Assembly: GCF_948329515.1 (NCBI RefSeq)
Contig: NZ_CAOJCN010000016.1
Location: 62,001-126,000 of the forward strand
Direction of reading: 5' to 3'
Source: Cohnella rhizoplanae
GTDB lineage: Bacteria > Bacillota > Bacilli > Paenibacillales > Paenibacillaceae
DNA: 64,000 nucleotides
In this document: piece by piece, positions 9,004-16,278 of the stretch
Layout of the letters: every line of letters begins with the position of its first letter
Numbering within the stretch: the stretch's first letter is position 1
Translations under genes and position numbers: made by a program
Notes under the pieces: model-generated
What the model was told of the DNA's origin: nothing
What the model saw: only the letters and a program-made list of their open reading frames with translations
Database searches by the model: none

Positions 9004-9021
9004 ATTATTTTGAAATAAAAC

Positions 9022-9050
9022 TTGTATTACCAAGTAAACCGATGTACTAT
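9022..9050 (+). promoter_or_regulatory. Candidate promoter P2 of the oligopeptide transporter operon
   Basis: TTGTAT and TACTAT are separated by 17 nt in an AT-rich stretch, about 50 nt before the lipoprotein start. It could act in addition to P1. Confidence 0.55.
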
Positions 9051-9100
9051 AGTAAAACTGTTACAAAAACAGATACAGAGAAATGGTGGAGGGTGAATCT

Positions 9101-10750
9101 ATGCTTAACCGTAACAAAAAACGTTTTTCCGGCGTTCTCGTACTCGCGCTGCTGACGATGCTCGCGAGCGCATGCTCCGGCAACAACAATTCGAATAACG
9201 CCTCGCCAAGCGCTTCTCCGAGCGCCTCGGCCACCGCTTCGGCTACCGGCTCGCAGCCGGCGGCAAGCGGCGAAGCCAAGGACGGCGGCAGCCTGATCCT
9301 CGCCGTCGCCGCGGACCCGGTCATTCTCAACCCGAACTACGCTGGCGACCGCGTCAGCCTTACGATCGACCAGGCGCTCTACGCGCCGCTGTTCCAGGTG
9401 AACAATGGTGAGCGGACGTACTACCTCGCAGACAGCCTCGACCTGTCCGAGGACAAGCTCACGTATACGATGAAGCTGAAGAGCGGCCTGACCTGGCATG
9501 ACGGCCAGCCGCTGACCGCGGACGACGTCGTGTTCACGATCGACAAGATTCTCGACGAGTCGCAGAACAGCTTCCTGCGCGGCAACTTCATCATCGGCGG
9601 CAAGCCGGTTCAAGCGGTGAAGGTGGACGACACGACCGTGCAGCTCAAGCTGCCGCAGGTCGCCCCGGGCTTCGAGGCGACGCTGGTCCAGGTGTTCCCG
9701 ATTCCGAAGCATATCTACGAGAACGAAGCGAACATCGAGAAGAGCCCGAAGAACCAAGCACCGGTCGGTTCCGGCGCGTTCAAGTTCAAGGAATACAAGA
9801 CCGGAGAGTATCTGACGCTCGAGCGCTTCGACGGCTACTTCGGCGGCAAGCCGCATCTCGACTCGATCACGTACCGGATCGCCAAGGATACGAACGCTGC
9901 CAACCTGGCGCTGCAGAACGGCGAGATCAACGTCAAGTACCTCGATCCGCAGGACGTAGCGACGATCCAGGCGTCGGGCAACTTCGAGATTCTGCCTTAT
10001 AGCGAAGGCCGCCTCGCCTACATGCTGTTCAACCACAACAGCGCTTCGGGCTTGCTGGCCAAGAAGGAAGTCCGCGAGGCGATCGGCTACGCGCTGAACC
10101 GCGAAGAGCTGATCCAGGTCGCCTATGCTTCCGCCGACTATGCCGATCCGGCCCACTCGTTCTTGACGCCGGACGTGCTGTACCAGACGAACGACGTACC
10201 GACCTACGACAACGACGTCGCCAAGGCGAAAGAGTTGCTGCAGACGGCAGGCGTGAAGAACGCGAAGCTGCGCTTCATCGTGTCGAGCGGCAACAAGGTG
10301 CAAGAAGCGGTCTCGTTGTACGTGCAGCAGAAGCTCAAGGAAGTCGGCATCACGGTCGAGCTGAACAGCATGGACGCCTCGGCGTTCGGGGCGAAGTTCA
10401 CCGATCCGAAAGCCACCGACTTCGATCTCGTCGTCGCCGGCTACATTATGGGCTTCGATCCGGATGCGTACAGCATGCTGTTCACCTCCGACGGATCGGC
10501 CAACTACTCGCACTACAGCAATCCCGAGGTGGACGCCCTGTTCAAGCAAGGCTCCGGCGAAGGGGATGCGGCCAAGCGCGAAGAGATCTACAAGAACGCC
10601 CAGAAGCTCGTCGCGGAGGACGCCGCGATCTACCCGATCGCGTACACCAAGACGATCGTGGCGGTCGACAAGAGATACGGCGGCATCGAAGAAGCCGTGC
10701 TGAAGCCTGTCGTCATCTTCGAGGATCCGTCCAAGCTGTACGTTAAATAA
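9101..10750 (+). CDS. ABC transporter substrate-binding lipoprotein, family 5 (peptide/nickel/oligosaccharide type)
   Basis: 549-residue extracellular solute-binding protein of the SBP_bac_5 family (OppA/DppA/XP_CBP35 type). A lipoprotein signal peptide ends in the lipobox LASAC, so mature Cys is about residue 25. It is followed by a Ser/Ala/Asn-rich linker. The fold is supported by typical segments such as GLTWHDGQPLTADDVVFTI and a conserved region around DFDLVVAGYIMGFDPDAY. The ATG at 9101 follows GGTGGAGGG at 8 nt; an upstream in-frame ATG at 9083 lacks a site. It heads a five-gene importer operon but is separated from the permeases by an intrinsic terminator, which should give excess binding protein. 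Ligand unknown: peptide or, less often in this family, an oligosaccharide. Confidence 0.92.
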   Translation: MLNRNKKRFSGVLVLALLTMLASACSGNNNSNNASPSASPSASATASATGSQPAASGEAKDGGSLILAVAADPVILNPNYAGDRVSLTIDQALYAPLFQVNNGERTYYLADSLDLSEDKLTYTMKLKSGLTWHDGQPLTADDVVFTIDKILDESQNSFLRGNFIIGGKPVQAVKVDDTTVQLKLPQVAPGFEATLVQVFPIPKHIYENEANIEKSPKNQAPVGSGAFKFKEYKTGEYLTLERFDGYFGGKPHLDSITYRIAKDTNAANLALQNGEINVKYLDPQDVATIQASGNFEILPYSEGRLAYMLFNHNSASGLLAKKEVREAIGYALNREELIQVAYASADYADPAHSFLTPDVLYQTNDVPTYDNDVAKAKELLQTAGVKNAKLRFIVSSGNKVQEAVSLYVQQKLKEVGITVELNSMDASAFGAKFTDPKATDFDLVVAGYIMGFDPDAYSMLFTSDGSANYSHYSNPEVDALFKQGSGEGDAAKREEIYKNAQKLVAEDAAIYPIAYTKTIVAVDKRYGGIEEAVLKPVVIFEDPSKLYVK

Positions 10751-10780
10751 GACGCTGTTGAAATACCGGACGCGCAAGAA

Positions 10781-10810
10781 AATAAGCTGGTTCGTCCAGC
10801 TTATTTTTTT
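10781..10810 (+). terminator. Intercistronic terminator between binding protein and permeases
   Basis: AATAAGCTGG-TTCGT-CCAGCTTATT followed by seven T residues is a near-perfect intrinsic terminator 30 nt after the lipoprotein gene. Partial read-through would supply the downstream permease and ATPase genes at lower level. Confidence 0.9.
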
Positions 10811-10838
10811 GTACGTCTAAGGCCGGGGAGCGTGCGGA

Positions 10839-11789
10839 ATGAGACAACTCTTAATTAGAAGGCTGCTGCAGACGGTCCCGCTGCTGCTGTTCGTGTCGAT
10901 CGTCTGCTTCGCGATGATCAAGCTCGCGCCGGGCGATCCGGTGCTGTCGTTCGTCACGCCGAACATGCATCCCGAGGACATCGAGCGCATCCGCCACAAC
11001 CTCGGGCTGGACAAGCCGGCTTACGTCCAGTACTTCCTGTGGATCAAGGAGGCGGTGACCGGCAATCTCGGCTACTCGCTGGTCAATCACCAGCCGGTCA
11101 TGGATCAGATTCTGGACCGGCTGCCGGCGACGGCGGGACTCATGGGCTCCGCGATCGGGCTGGCGGTGCTGCTGGCGATCCCGCTCGGGCTGACGGCCGG
11201 CGCCTACCGGGGCCGCTGGATCGACAAGCTCGTCAATCTGGTCGCCTACGTCGGCATCTCGGTCCCGCTGTTCTGGCTCGCCATCCTGATGGTTTACTTT
11301 TTCTCCATCCATCTGCACTGGCTCCCGAGTATGGGCATGCGCACGATCGGCGTGAACAGCGCATTCGACGTGCTCAAGCACGGCATCATGCCCTGCGTCG
11401 TACTGGCGTTCAGCTTCCTCGCGGTCTATGTCCGCTACATCCGCTCCAGCACGATCGGACAGCTGCGGGAGGATTACGTGCAGATCCAATACGCCTACGG
11501 CTCGACCAAGCGCATCGTGCTGTTCAGGCACGTGATGAAGCATGTCCTGCTGCCGATCATCACGCTGCTCGGCATGTCGATGGGCGAGCTGGTCGCCGGC
11601 GCGATCGTGACGGAGACGGTCTTCTCATGGCCGGGCATCGGCTCGCTCGGCATGACGGCCGTGAGGGGCATGGACTATCCCGTCATCATGGGGATCACGC
11701 TGTTCTCCTCCGTCCTGCTCATCCTGGGCAATCTGGCCGCGGACCTGCTGTACGGCATCGCGGACCCGAGAATCAAATCGAAGAGGTGA
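10839..11789 (+). CDS. ABC transporter permease, OppB/DppB type
   Basis: 316-residue inner-membrane permease with six predicted membrane helices. It starts with the family-typical N-terminus RQLLIRRLLQTVPLLL and carries an EAA-like loop near YVQIQYAYGSTKRIVLFRHV. It pairs with the OppC-type permease 4 nt downstream to form the channel of a peptide/nickel-class importer. GGGGAG precedes the ATG at 10839. Translation of the next gene is probably coupled, because its GAGGTGA site contains this gene's stop codon. Confidence 0.94.
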   Translation: MRQLLIRRLLQTVPLLLFVSIVCFAMIKLAPGDPVLSFVTPNMHPEDIERIRHNLGLDKPAYVQYFLWIKEAVTGNLGYSLVNHQPVMDQILDRLPATAGLMGSAIGLAVLLAIPLGLTAGAYRGRWIDKLVNLVAYVGISVPLFWLAILMVYFFSIHLHWLPSMGMRTIGVNSAFDVLKHGIMPCVVLAFSFLAVYVRYIRSSTIGQLREDYVQIQYAYGSTKRIVLFRHVMKHVLLPIITLLGMSMGELVAGAIVTETVFSWPGIGSLGMTAVRGMDYPVIMGITLFSSVLLILGNLAADLLYGIADPRIKSKR

Positions 11790-11793
11790 CCAC

Positions 11794-12639
11794 ATGAACC
11801 GGAGCAAATGGCGCAGCGTCGCGGGCGAGCTGCGGTCGAGCGCGTTCGGCATCGCCGGCATTATCATCCTTGTCCTGTTCACGATCGCGGCCGCGCTGGC
11901 CTTCCTGTCTCCTCACGATCCCAACGCGCTGAACGCGCTCGAACGGCTGAAGCCGCCGAACGCCGACCACTGGTTCGGGACGGACGACTACGGTCGGGAT
12001 TACTTCACCAGAGCGCTGTACGGCGGCCGCGTCTCGCTGACGGTCGGCTTCGCGTCGATGATCCTGGCGACGGGCATCGGCGTCATCGTCGGCGTCGTCA
12101 GCGGATACTTCGGCGGGTGGATCGACAACCTGCTCATGCGGCTCGTCGAAGTCATCATGTCGATCCCGTCGTTCCTCATTCTCCTGCTGCTGAGCGTGTT
12201 CCTGAAGCCGAGCGTCGGCAACATCATTATCATCATCTCGCTCCTCATGTGGATGAACATCGCGCGGATCGTAAGGGCGGAGACGATGTCGCTCAAGGAG
12301 CGGGAGTACGTGCTGTACGCGCGCGCGTCGGGACAGGGCGCCTTCGGCATCATCCGAAGACATATACTCGCGAACCTGATGCCCGTCGTCATCGTCGGCG
12401 CGACGAACAATATCGCTTCCGCGATCATGATGGAGTCCTCGCTCAGCTTCCTCGGCTTCGGCGTCCAGGCGCCGAACGCGACGTGGGGCAGCATGCTGAA
12501 CAACGCCCAGGGCCTGATCGCGCAAGCGCCTTATCTCGCGGTGTTCCCGGGATTGTTCATCCTGCTCACGGTGCTCAGCTTCAACGTGCTGGGGGACATC
12601 CTGCGCGTCGGCTTCGAGCCGAAGCTCGTGCGGAGGTAG
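11794..12639 (+). CDS. ABC transporter permease, OppC/DppC type
   Basis: 281-residue second permease subunit. The N-terminal segment HDPNALNALERLKPPNADHW and the HWFGTDDYGRDYFTR motif are characteristic of OppC/DppC proteins. The EAA loop AETMSLKEREYVLYARASG and a terminal SFNVLGDILR stretch are also typical. Six membrane spans are expected. It is separated from the OppB-type gene by 4 nt and followed 43 nt later by the first ATPase gene, with a strong AAAAGGAGGG site. Confidence 0.94.
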   Translation: MNRSKWRSVAGELRSSAFGIAGIIILVLFTIAAALAFLSPHDPNALNALERLKPPNADHWFGTDDYGRDYFTRALYGGRVSLTVGFASMILATGIGVIVGVVSGYFGGWIDNLLMRLVEVIMSIPSFLILLLLSVFLKPSVGNIIIIISLLMWMNIARIVRAETMSLKEREYVLYARASGQGAFGIIRRHILANLMPVVIVGATNNIASAIMMESSLSFLGFGVQAPNATWGSMLNNAQGLIAQAPYLAVFPGLFILLTVLSFNVLGDILRVGFEPKLVRR

Positions 12640-12682
12640 ATGGCGGGACTGACGTATACAGGTAGAAAAGGAGGGAACGGAA

Positions 12683-13735
12683 ATGACGGAACGATTGCTT
12701 GAAATGGAGGATCTGCGCGTGTCGTTCTACTCCAGGGACGGAGAGAACCAAGCGGTGCGCGGCGTCAGTCTTCACGTCGACGCGGGCGAGACGGTCGGGA
12801 TCGTCGGCGAGTCAGGCAGCGGCAAGAGCGTGACGGCCAAGGCCGCGCTCGGCCTGATCGGCCCGCCGGGCAAGGTCATCGGCGGCGACATCCGCTATCG
12901 CGGAGAGAGTCTCCTGGGCTGGTCCGACGGCCGGTGGCGCAAGCTGCGGGGCAATCGCATCGCGATGGTGTTCCAGGACCCGATGACGGCGCTGAATCCC
13001 GTGAAGAAAATCGGCGCGCAGATGACGGAGGTCATCCGCAGGCATCGCGGCCTCGGCAAGGCGGAAGCGAGGCGGGAGGCGGCGGACAAGCTGCGCGAGG
13101 TCGGCATCAGCGAGCCCGAGCGGCGGCTCGACCAGTACCCGCACGAATTCAGCGGCGGGATGCGGCAGCGGGTCATGATCGCGATGGCGCTCTCCTGCGA
13201 GCCCGAGCTGCTGCTCGCGGACGAGCCGACGACGGCGCTGGACGTCACGATCCAGGCCCAGATCCTCGACCTGCTGAAGGATATCAAGGCGCGTTCGAAT
13301 ATGGGCATCGTGCTGATCACGCACGATCTCGGCGTCGTCGCCCAGGTGTGCACGCGCGTCGTCGTCATGTACGGCGGCATGGTCATGGAGGAGGGCGCCG
13401 TGGAGGATATCTTCTACCGCGCGGGTCATCCGTACACGCAGGGGCTGCTAAAGTCGGTGCCGAAGCGCGGAGGCGGCTTGCGCGAGCGGCTCGTGCCGAT
13501 CGAGGGCACGCCGCCGGACCTGCTCGATCCGCCGCCGGGCTGCCCGTTCATCGAGCGCTGCCCGCATGCCTTCGGGAAGTGCGTGGAGCGGCCGCCGCTG
13601 TTCGAGCTGGGCGACGGGCATCGCGCGCTGTGCTGGCTGCACGACGCGGAGCATTCCGCCGCGAAGGTGCCGGGCGCAGCTGCCGGCGGGACCGACGCGG
13701 AGACGGTCGGCGAGAGGGGGGCTTCGGATGAATAA
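12683..13735 (+). CDS. ABC transporter ATP-binding protein, OppD/DppD type
   Basis: 350-residue ATPase. It shows Walker A GESGSGKS near residue 40, the Q-loop at VFQDPMTALNP, the signature SGGMRQR, Walker B LLLADEPTTALD and the switch His in LITHDL. The C-terminal oligopeptide-transporter extension has the conserved PGCPFIERCPHAFGKC cysteine cluster. The last 8 nt overlap the start of the second ATPase gene (ATGAATAA), indicating translational coupling and a heterodimeric ATPase. Confidence 0.95.
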   Translation: MTERLLEMEDLRVSFYSRDGENQAVRGVSLHVDAGETVGIVGESGSGKSVTAKAALGLIGPPGKVIGGDIRYRGESLLGWSDGRWRKLRGNRIAMVFQDPMTALNPVKKIGAQMTEVIRRHRGLGKAEARREAADKLREVGISEPERRLDQYPHEFSGGMRQRVMIAMALSCEPELLLADEPTTALDVTIQAQILDLLKDIKARSNMGIVLITHDLGVVAQVCTRVVVMYGGMVMEEGAVEDIFYRAGHPYTQGLLKSVPKRGGGLRERLVPIEGTPPDLLDPPPGCPFIERCPHAFGKCVERPPLFELGDGHRALCWLHDAEHSAAKVPGAAAGGTDAETVGERGASDE

Positions 13736-14627
13736 CGCCAAGACGCTGGTCGAAGTGCGCGATCTGAAGAAGCACTTTGCCAAGGAAAAGGATGTCTGGG
13801 GCAGGACGACGCAGGTGCTGAAGGCGGTCGACGGCGTCAGCTTCGGCATTCGCAAAGGCGAGACGTTCGGCCTCGTAGGCGAGTCCGGCAGCGGCAAGTC
13901 CACGGTCGGGCGCTGTCTGCTGCGGCTGTACGACTACACGGCAGGCGAAGTTTATTATGACGGGCAGGAGCTCTCCAAGCTGGGCGACCAAGAGCTGCGG
14001 CCCTTCCGTCGCCGCATCCAGAGCATTTTCCAGGACCCTTATTCGTCGCTGAACCCGGGCATGAACGTACTCGAGCTGATCGGCGAGCCGATGGACATTC
14101 ACGGCGTGAGTACGGGGAGCGCGCGCCGGGACGCGGTCGCCGAGCTGCTGATCAAGGTCGGGCTCAAAAAGGAGCATCTGTCCCGCTACCCGCACGAATT
14201 CAGCGGCGGACAGCGGCAGCGCCTGTCGATCGCGCGGGCGCTCTCGGTCCGACCGGAGTTCGTCGTCTGCGACGAACCGATCTCGGCGCTCGACGTATCC
14301 GTCCAGGCCCAGGTCGTGAACATGCTCGAGGACCTGCAGGCCGAGTTCGGCCTTACCTACCTGTTCATCGCGCACGACCTGTCGATGGTCCGCCACATCT
14401 CCGACCGGATCGGCGTCATGTACGGCGGCCGCCTCGTCGAGGTGGCGGACAGCGACGAGCTCTACGACAATCCGCTGCATCCGTACACGCAGGCGCTGCT
14501 GTCCGCGATCCCGGTGCCGGATCCGGGAGCCGCGGCCAAGCGGATCGCCTGGGACCGCTCCTCCTGGAGCGGCGAGGGCGTCGCGCTGCGCGAGGTCGGT
14601 CCGGGGCATTTCGCGGCGATCCCTTAA
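13728..14627 (+). CDS. ABC transporter ATP-binding protein, OppF/DppF type
   Basis: 299-residue second ATPase. Walker A GESGSGKST, Q-loop FQDPYSSLNP, signature SGGQRQR and Walker B VVCDEPISALD are intact. It starts at the ATG at 13728, inside the end of the preceding gene. Compared with usual OppF proteins (about 310-330 residues) the C-terminal extension is short and lacks the GCxFxPRC cysteine motif that its partner has. The cluster-binding part is therefore present in only one ATPase of the pair. It is the last transporter gene of the operon. Confidence 0.94.
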   Translation: MNNAKTLVEVRDLKKHFAKEKDVWGRTTQVLKAVDGVSFGIRKGETFGLVGESGSGKSTVGRCLLRLYDYTAGEVYYDGQELSKLGDQELRPFRRRIQSIFQDPYSSLNPGMNVLELIGEPMDIHGVSTGSARRDAVAELLIKVGLKKEHLSRYPHEFSGGQRQRLSIARALSVRPEFVVCDEPISALDVSVQAQVVNMLEDLQAEFGLTYLFIAHDLSMVRHISDRIGVMYGGRLVEVADSDELYDNPLHPYTQALLSAIPVPDPGAAAKRIAWDRSSWSGEGVALREVGPGHFAAIP

Positions 14628-14713
14628 GCCGTTGGGAGAGGCTGCCGACGCATGATACGCTGTAGCACGTTACGCGATATCGATATAATTCCGATTAAAG
14701 GAGCGGTTGAAGC

Positions 14714-15172
14714 ATGGGAACGACGGATCAGGCGAAGCTGTCGCAATGGGACGCCTTGCTGGTAGAGTCGCTGCGGTCGCGCGGCTGGACGGACGAAGAG
14801 TTGATCGCGCGCGTCCGCGCGGGCGAGCTGCCGGTCGACGATAGCCCGTTCCAATTCAAATACGAGGCGCTGTCCGCGTTCGCCGCGGAGGAGCCAGAGA
14901 CGTTCGAGACGGCGGTCAAGCAGGGCTACCAGATCAAGTACAATACGGTGCGCGGCATTCACAGCTGGATTCGCGTGGCGCTCGGACGCGAGCCCGAGTT
15001 GCTGCTGGAGGCGGGGGCCGAGGCCGTCCGGACCGAGTTGACGGACGAGGAGAAGGCGCGGCTCGCTTCCGTGCTGTCGTTCGGATGGCGCGTCCGCGAG
15101 GACGGCACGCAGTCCGCGACAGCCGGCGACGGCGGGCGAGGCCCGTTCGTGATCGAACCGGTCCAGCGTTAA
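14714..15172 (+). CDS. Small cytoplasmic protein of unknown function
   Basis: 152 residues, no signal peptide or membrane span. I do not recognise the family. The sequence is rich in Glu, Ala and Arg and looks largely alpha-helical. It contains a WTDEELIARVRAGELP segment and a central VKQGYQIKYNTVRGIHSWIR stretch; an ELTDEEKARLASVL helix lies near the C-terminus. AAAGGAG precedes the ATG at normal distance. A TATAAT lies 25 nt upstream (14684-14689) without a good -35, so it may have its own weak promoter or be read through from the transporter operon ending 86 nt upstream. Confidence 0.7.
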   Translation: MGTTDQAKLSQWDALLVESLRSRGWTDEELIARVRAGELPVDDSPFQFKYEALSAFAAEEPETFETAVKQGYQIKYNTVRGIHSWIRVALGREPELLLEAGAEAVRTELTDEEKARLASVLSFGWRVREDGTQSATAGDGGRGPFVIEPVQR

Positions 15173-15197
15173 CCATTCTCGAGCGCGCAACTTGCAA

Positions 15198-15226
15198 TTG
15201 ACAGTTTATCCCTCGCTGTCCATAAT
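15198..15226 (+). promoter_or_regulatory. Strong sigma-A promoter upstream of polysaccharide deacetylase
   Basis: A consensus TTGACA is followed after 17 nt by CATAAT. Transcription would start near 15233 and enter a structured leader. Confidence 0.75.
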
Positions 15227-15248
15227 TGAAACAAGAATGATCGAGGGA

Positions 15249-15305
15249 AAGCGTCCCGTCAGAGCCGAACACGTCATGTGTCGCTTGGACGGGGCTATTT
15301 TTTAT
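15249..15305 (+). promoter_or_regulatory. Structured leader with terminator-like hairpin (attenuator or short RNA)
   Basis: Just after the promoter, AGC-(GT)-CCCGTC pairs with GACGGG-GCT and is followed by ATTTTTT. A second nested stem (AG-C-CG-A-ACAC / GTGT-CG-CT) fills the loop. The result is a compact bulged hairpin of about 50 nt ending in a U-tract. It is either an attenuator controlling the deacetylase gene that starts 20 nt later or the 3' end of a roughly 70-nt small RNA. I recognise no known riboswitch class in it. Confidence 0.55.
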
Positions 15306-15325
15306 AAGGGGAGAAAGGAAACGCG

Positions 15326-16150
15326 ATGACGCGCAGCGACGAGGAGAGACGCATGAAAATTCAATTTAAATGCTTCCCTGGAGGCCGCCGGAAGGCGGTG
15401 ACGTTCAGCTTCGACGACGGCAGAGAGCAGGACCGCAGGCTGGTGGAGACGTTTAATCGTTACGCCCTGAAGGGGACATTTCATCTGAACGCAGGAATGC
15501 TGGGCAAGGCTGGTTACATTGCGCCGGAGGAGGCGGCCGAGTTGTATGCGGGGCACGAGATATCGGCGCACTCGGTCAACCATCCTTTTCTAGGGCTGTC
15601 TCCGACCGACCAGCTCGCGGGCGAGATCTGGGAAGACCGCAAGGCGCTGGAAAGACTGGCGGGTTATCCGGTACGGGGCATGAGCTATCCGTTCGGTTCG
15701 TACGACGACCGGGTCGTCGCGGCGCTGCCGGCCTTCGGCATCGAATACGCGCGCACGGCCGCGGGCGACGGCGGCTTCGAGCTGCCCGCGGACTTCCTGC
15801 GCTGGCGGCCTACGTGCCATCACAAGGAGATGGCGGAGCGGACGCGCGCGTTGTTGGAGCACCGGGACCGCTTCGGACGGATGGCGCTGCTCTATATCTG
15901 GGGCCACAGCTACGAGTTCGACGACGACGACAACTGGTCGCTGATCGACACCGTCGGCGATCTGCTGGAGGGGCGGGACGACGTCTGGCGGGCGACTAGC
16001 GCCGATATCGTCGCCTACATGCAGGCGCTGGACCGGCTCCGCTTTGCCGCGGACGGCGGTATCGTTCACAATCCTTCTGCCCTGGAGGTCTGGATCGAAG
16101 CGGACGGACAAGCGGTCGCCGTCGGACCGGGCGAAGCGAAGCGTTTGTAG
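15326..16150 (+). CDS. Polysaccharide deacetylase family protein (CE4)
   Basis: 274 residues. The NodB-homology core shows motif 1 TFSFDDG (catalytic and metal Asp near residues 30-31), motif 2 HSVNHP (metal histidines), a SYPFGSYDD motif 3 and a late IWGHSYEF segment. The family removes acyl groups from polysaccharides such as chitin, peptidoglycan or xylan. There is no signal peptide, so this member may act inside the cell on oligosaccharides. Two starts are plausible: ATG 15326 with GGAGAAAGGAA, or ATG 15353 (MKIQFKC) with GAGGAGAG. The second resembles relatives that begin just before the FPGG stretch. Expression probably depends on the structured leader upstream. Confidence 0.85.
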   Translation: MTRSDEERRMKIQFKCFPGGRRKAVTFSFDDGREQDRRLVETFNRYALKGTFHLNAGMLGKAGYIAPEEAAELYAGHEISAHSVNHPFLGLSPTDQLAGEIWEDRKALERLAGYPVRGMSYPFGSYDDRVVAALPAFGIEYARTAAGDGGFELPADFLRWRPTCHHKEMAERTRALLEHRDRFGRMALLYIWGHSYEFDDDDNWSLIDTVGDLLEGRDDVWRATSADIVAYMQALDRLRFAADGGIVHNPSALEVWIEADGQAVAVGPGEAKRL

Positions 16151-16215
16151 ACGGTTCCCCCGTTAGCGGCCGCCGGCGATGCCTTTCCGCCCTATTATTG
16201 CGCCTGTCCAAGCGC

Positions 16216-16257
16216 AACCGCACGCAGGTTCATAAGCTGGGGACAAACCTGCGGGTT
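16216..16257 (+). promoter_or_regulatory. Leader hairpin upstream of the HAEG-repeat gene
   Basis: AACC-(GCA)-CGCAGGTT pairs with AACCTGCG-GGTT, a 12-bp stem with a 3-nt bulge. An alternative stem, AAGCTG (16234-16239) with CAGCTT (16258-16263), would compete with it and lies directly before the GGGGAGGG ribosome binding site. The arrangement could control translation. No T-tract follows. Confidence 0.4.
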
Positions 16258-16278
16258 CAGCTTGGGGAGGGATCGGAT

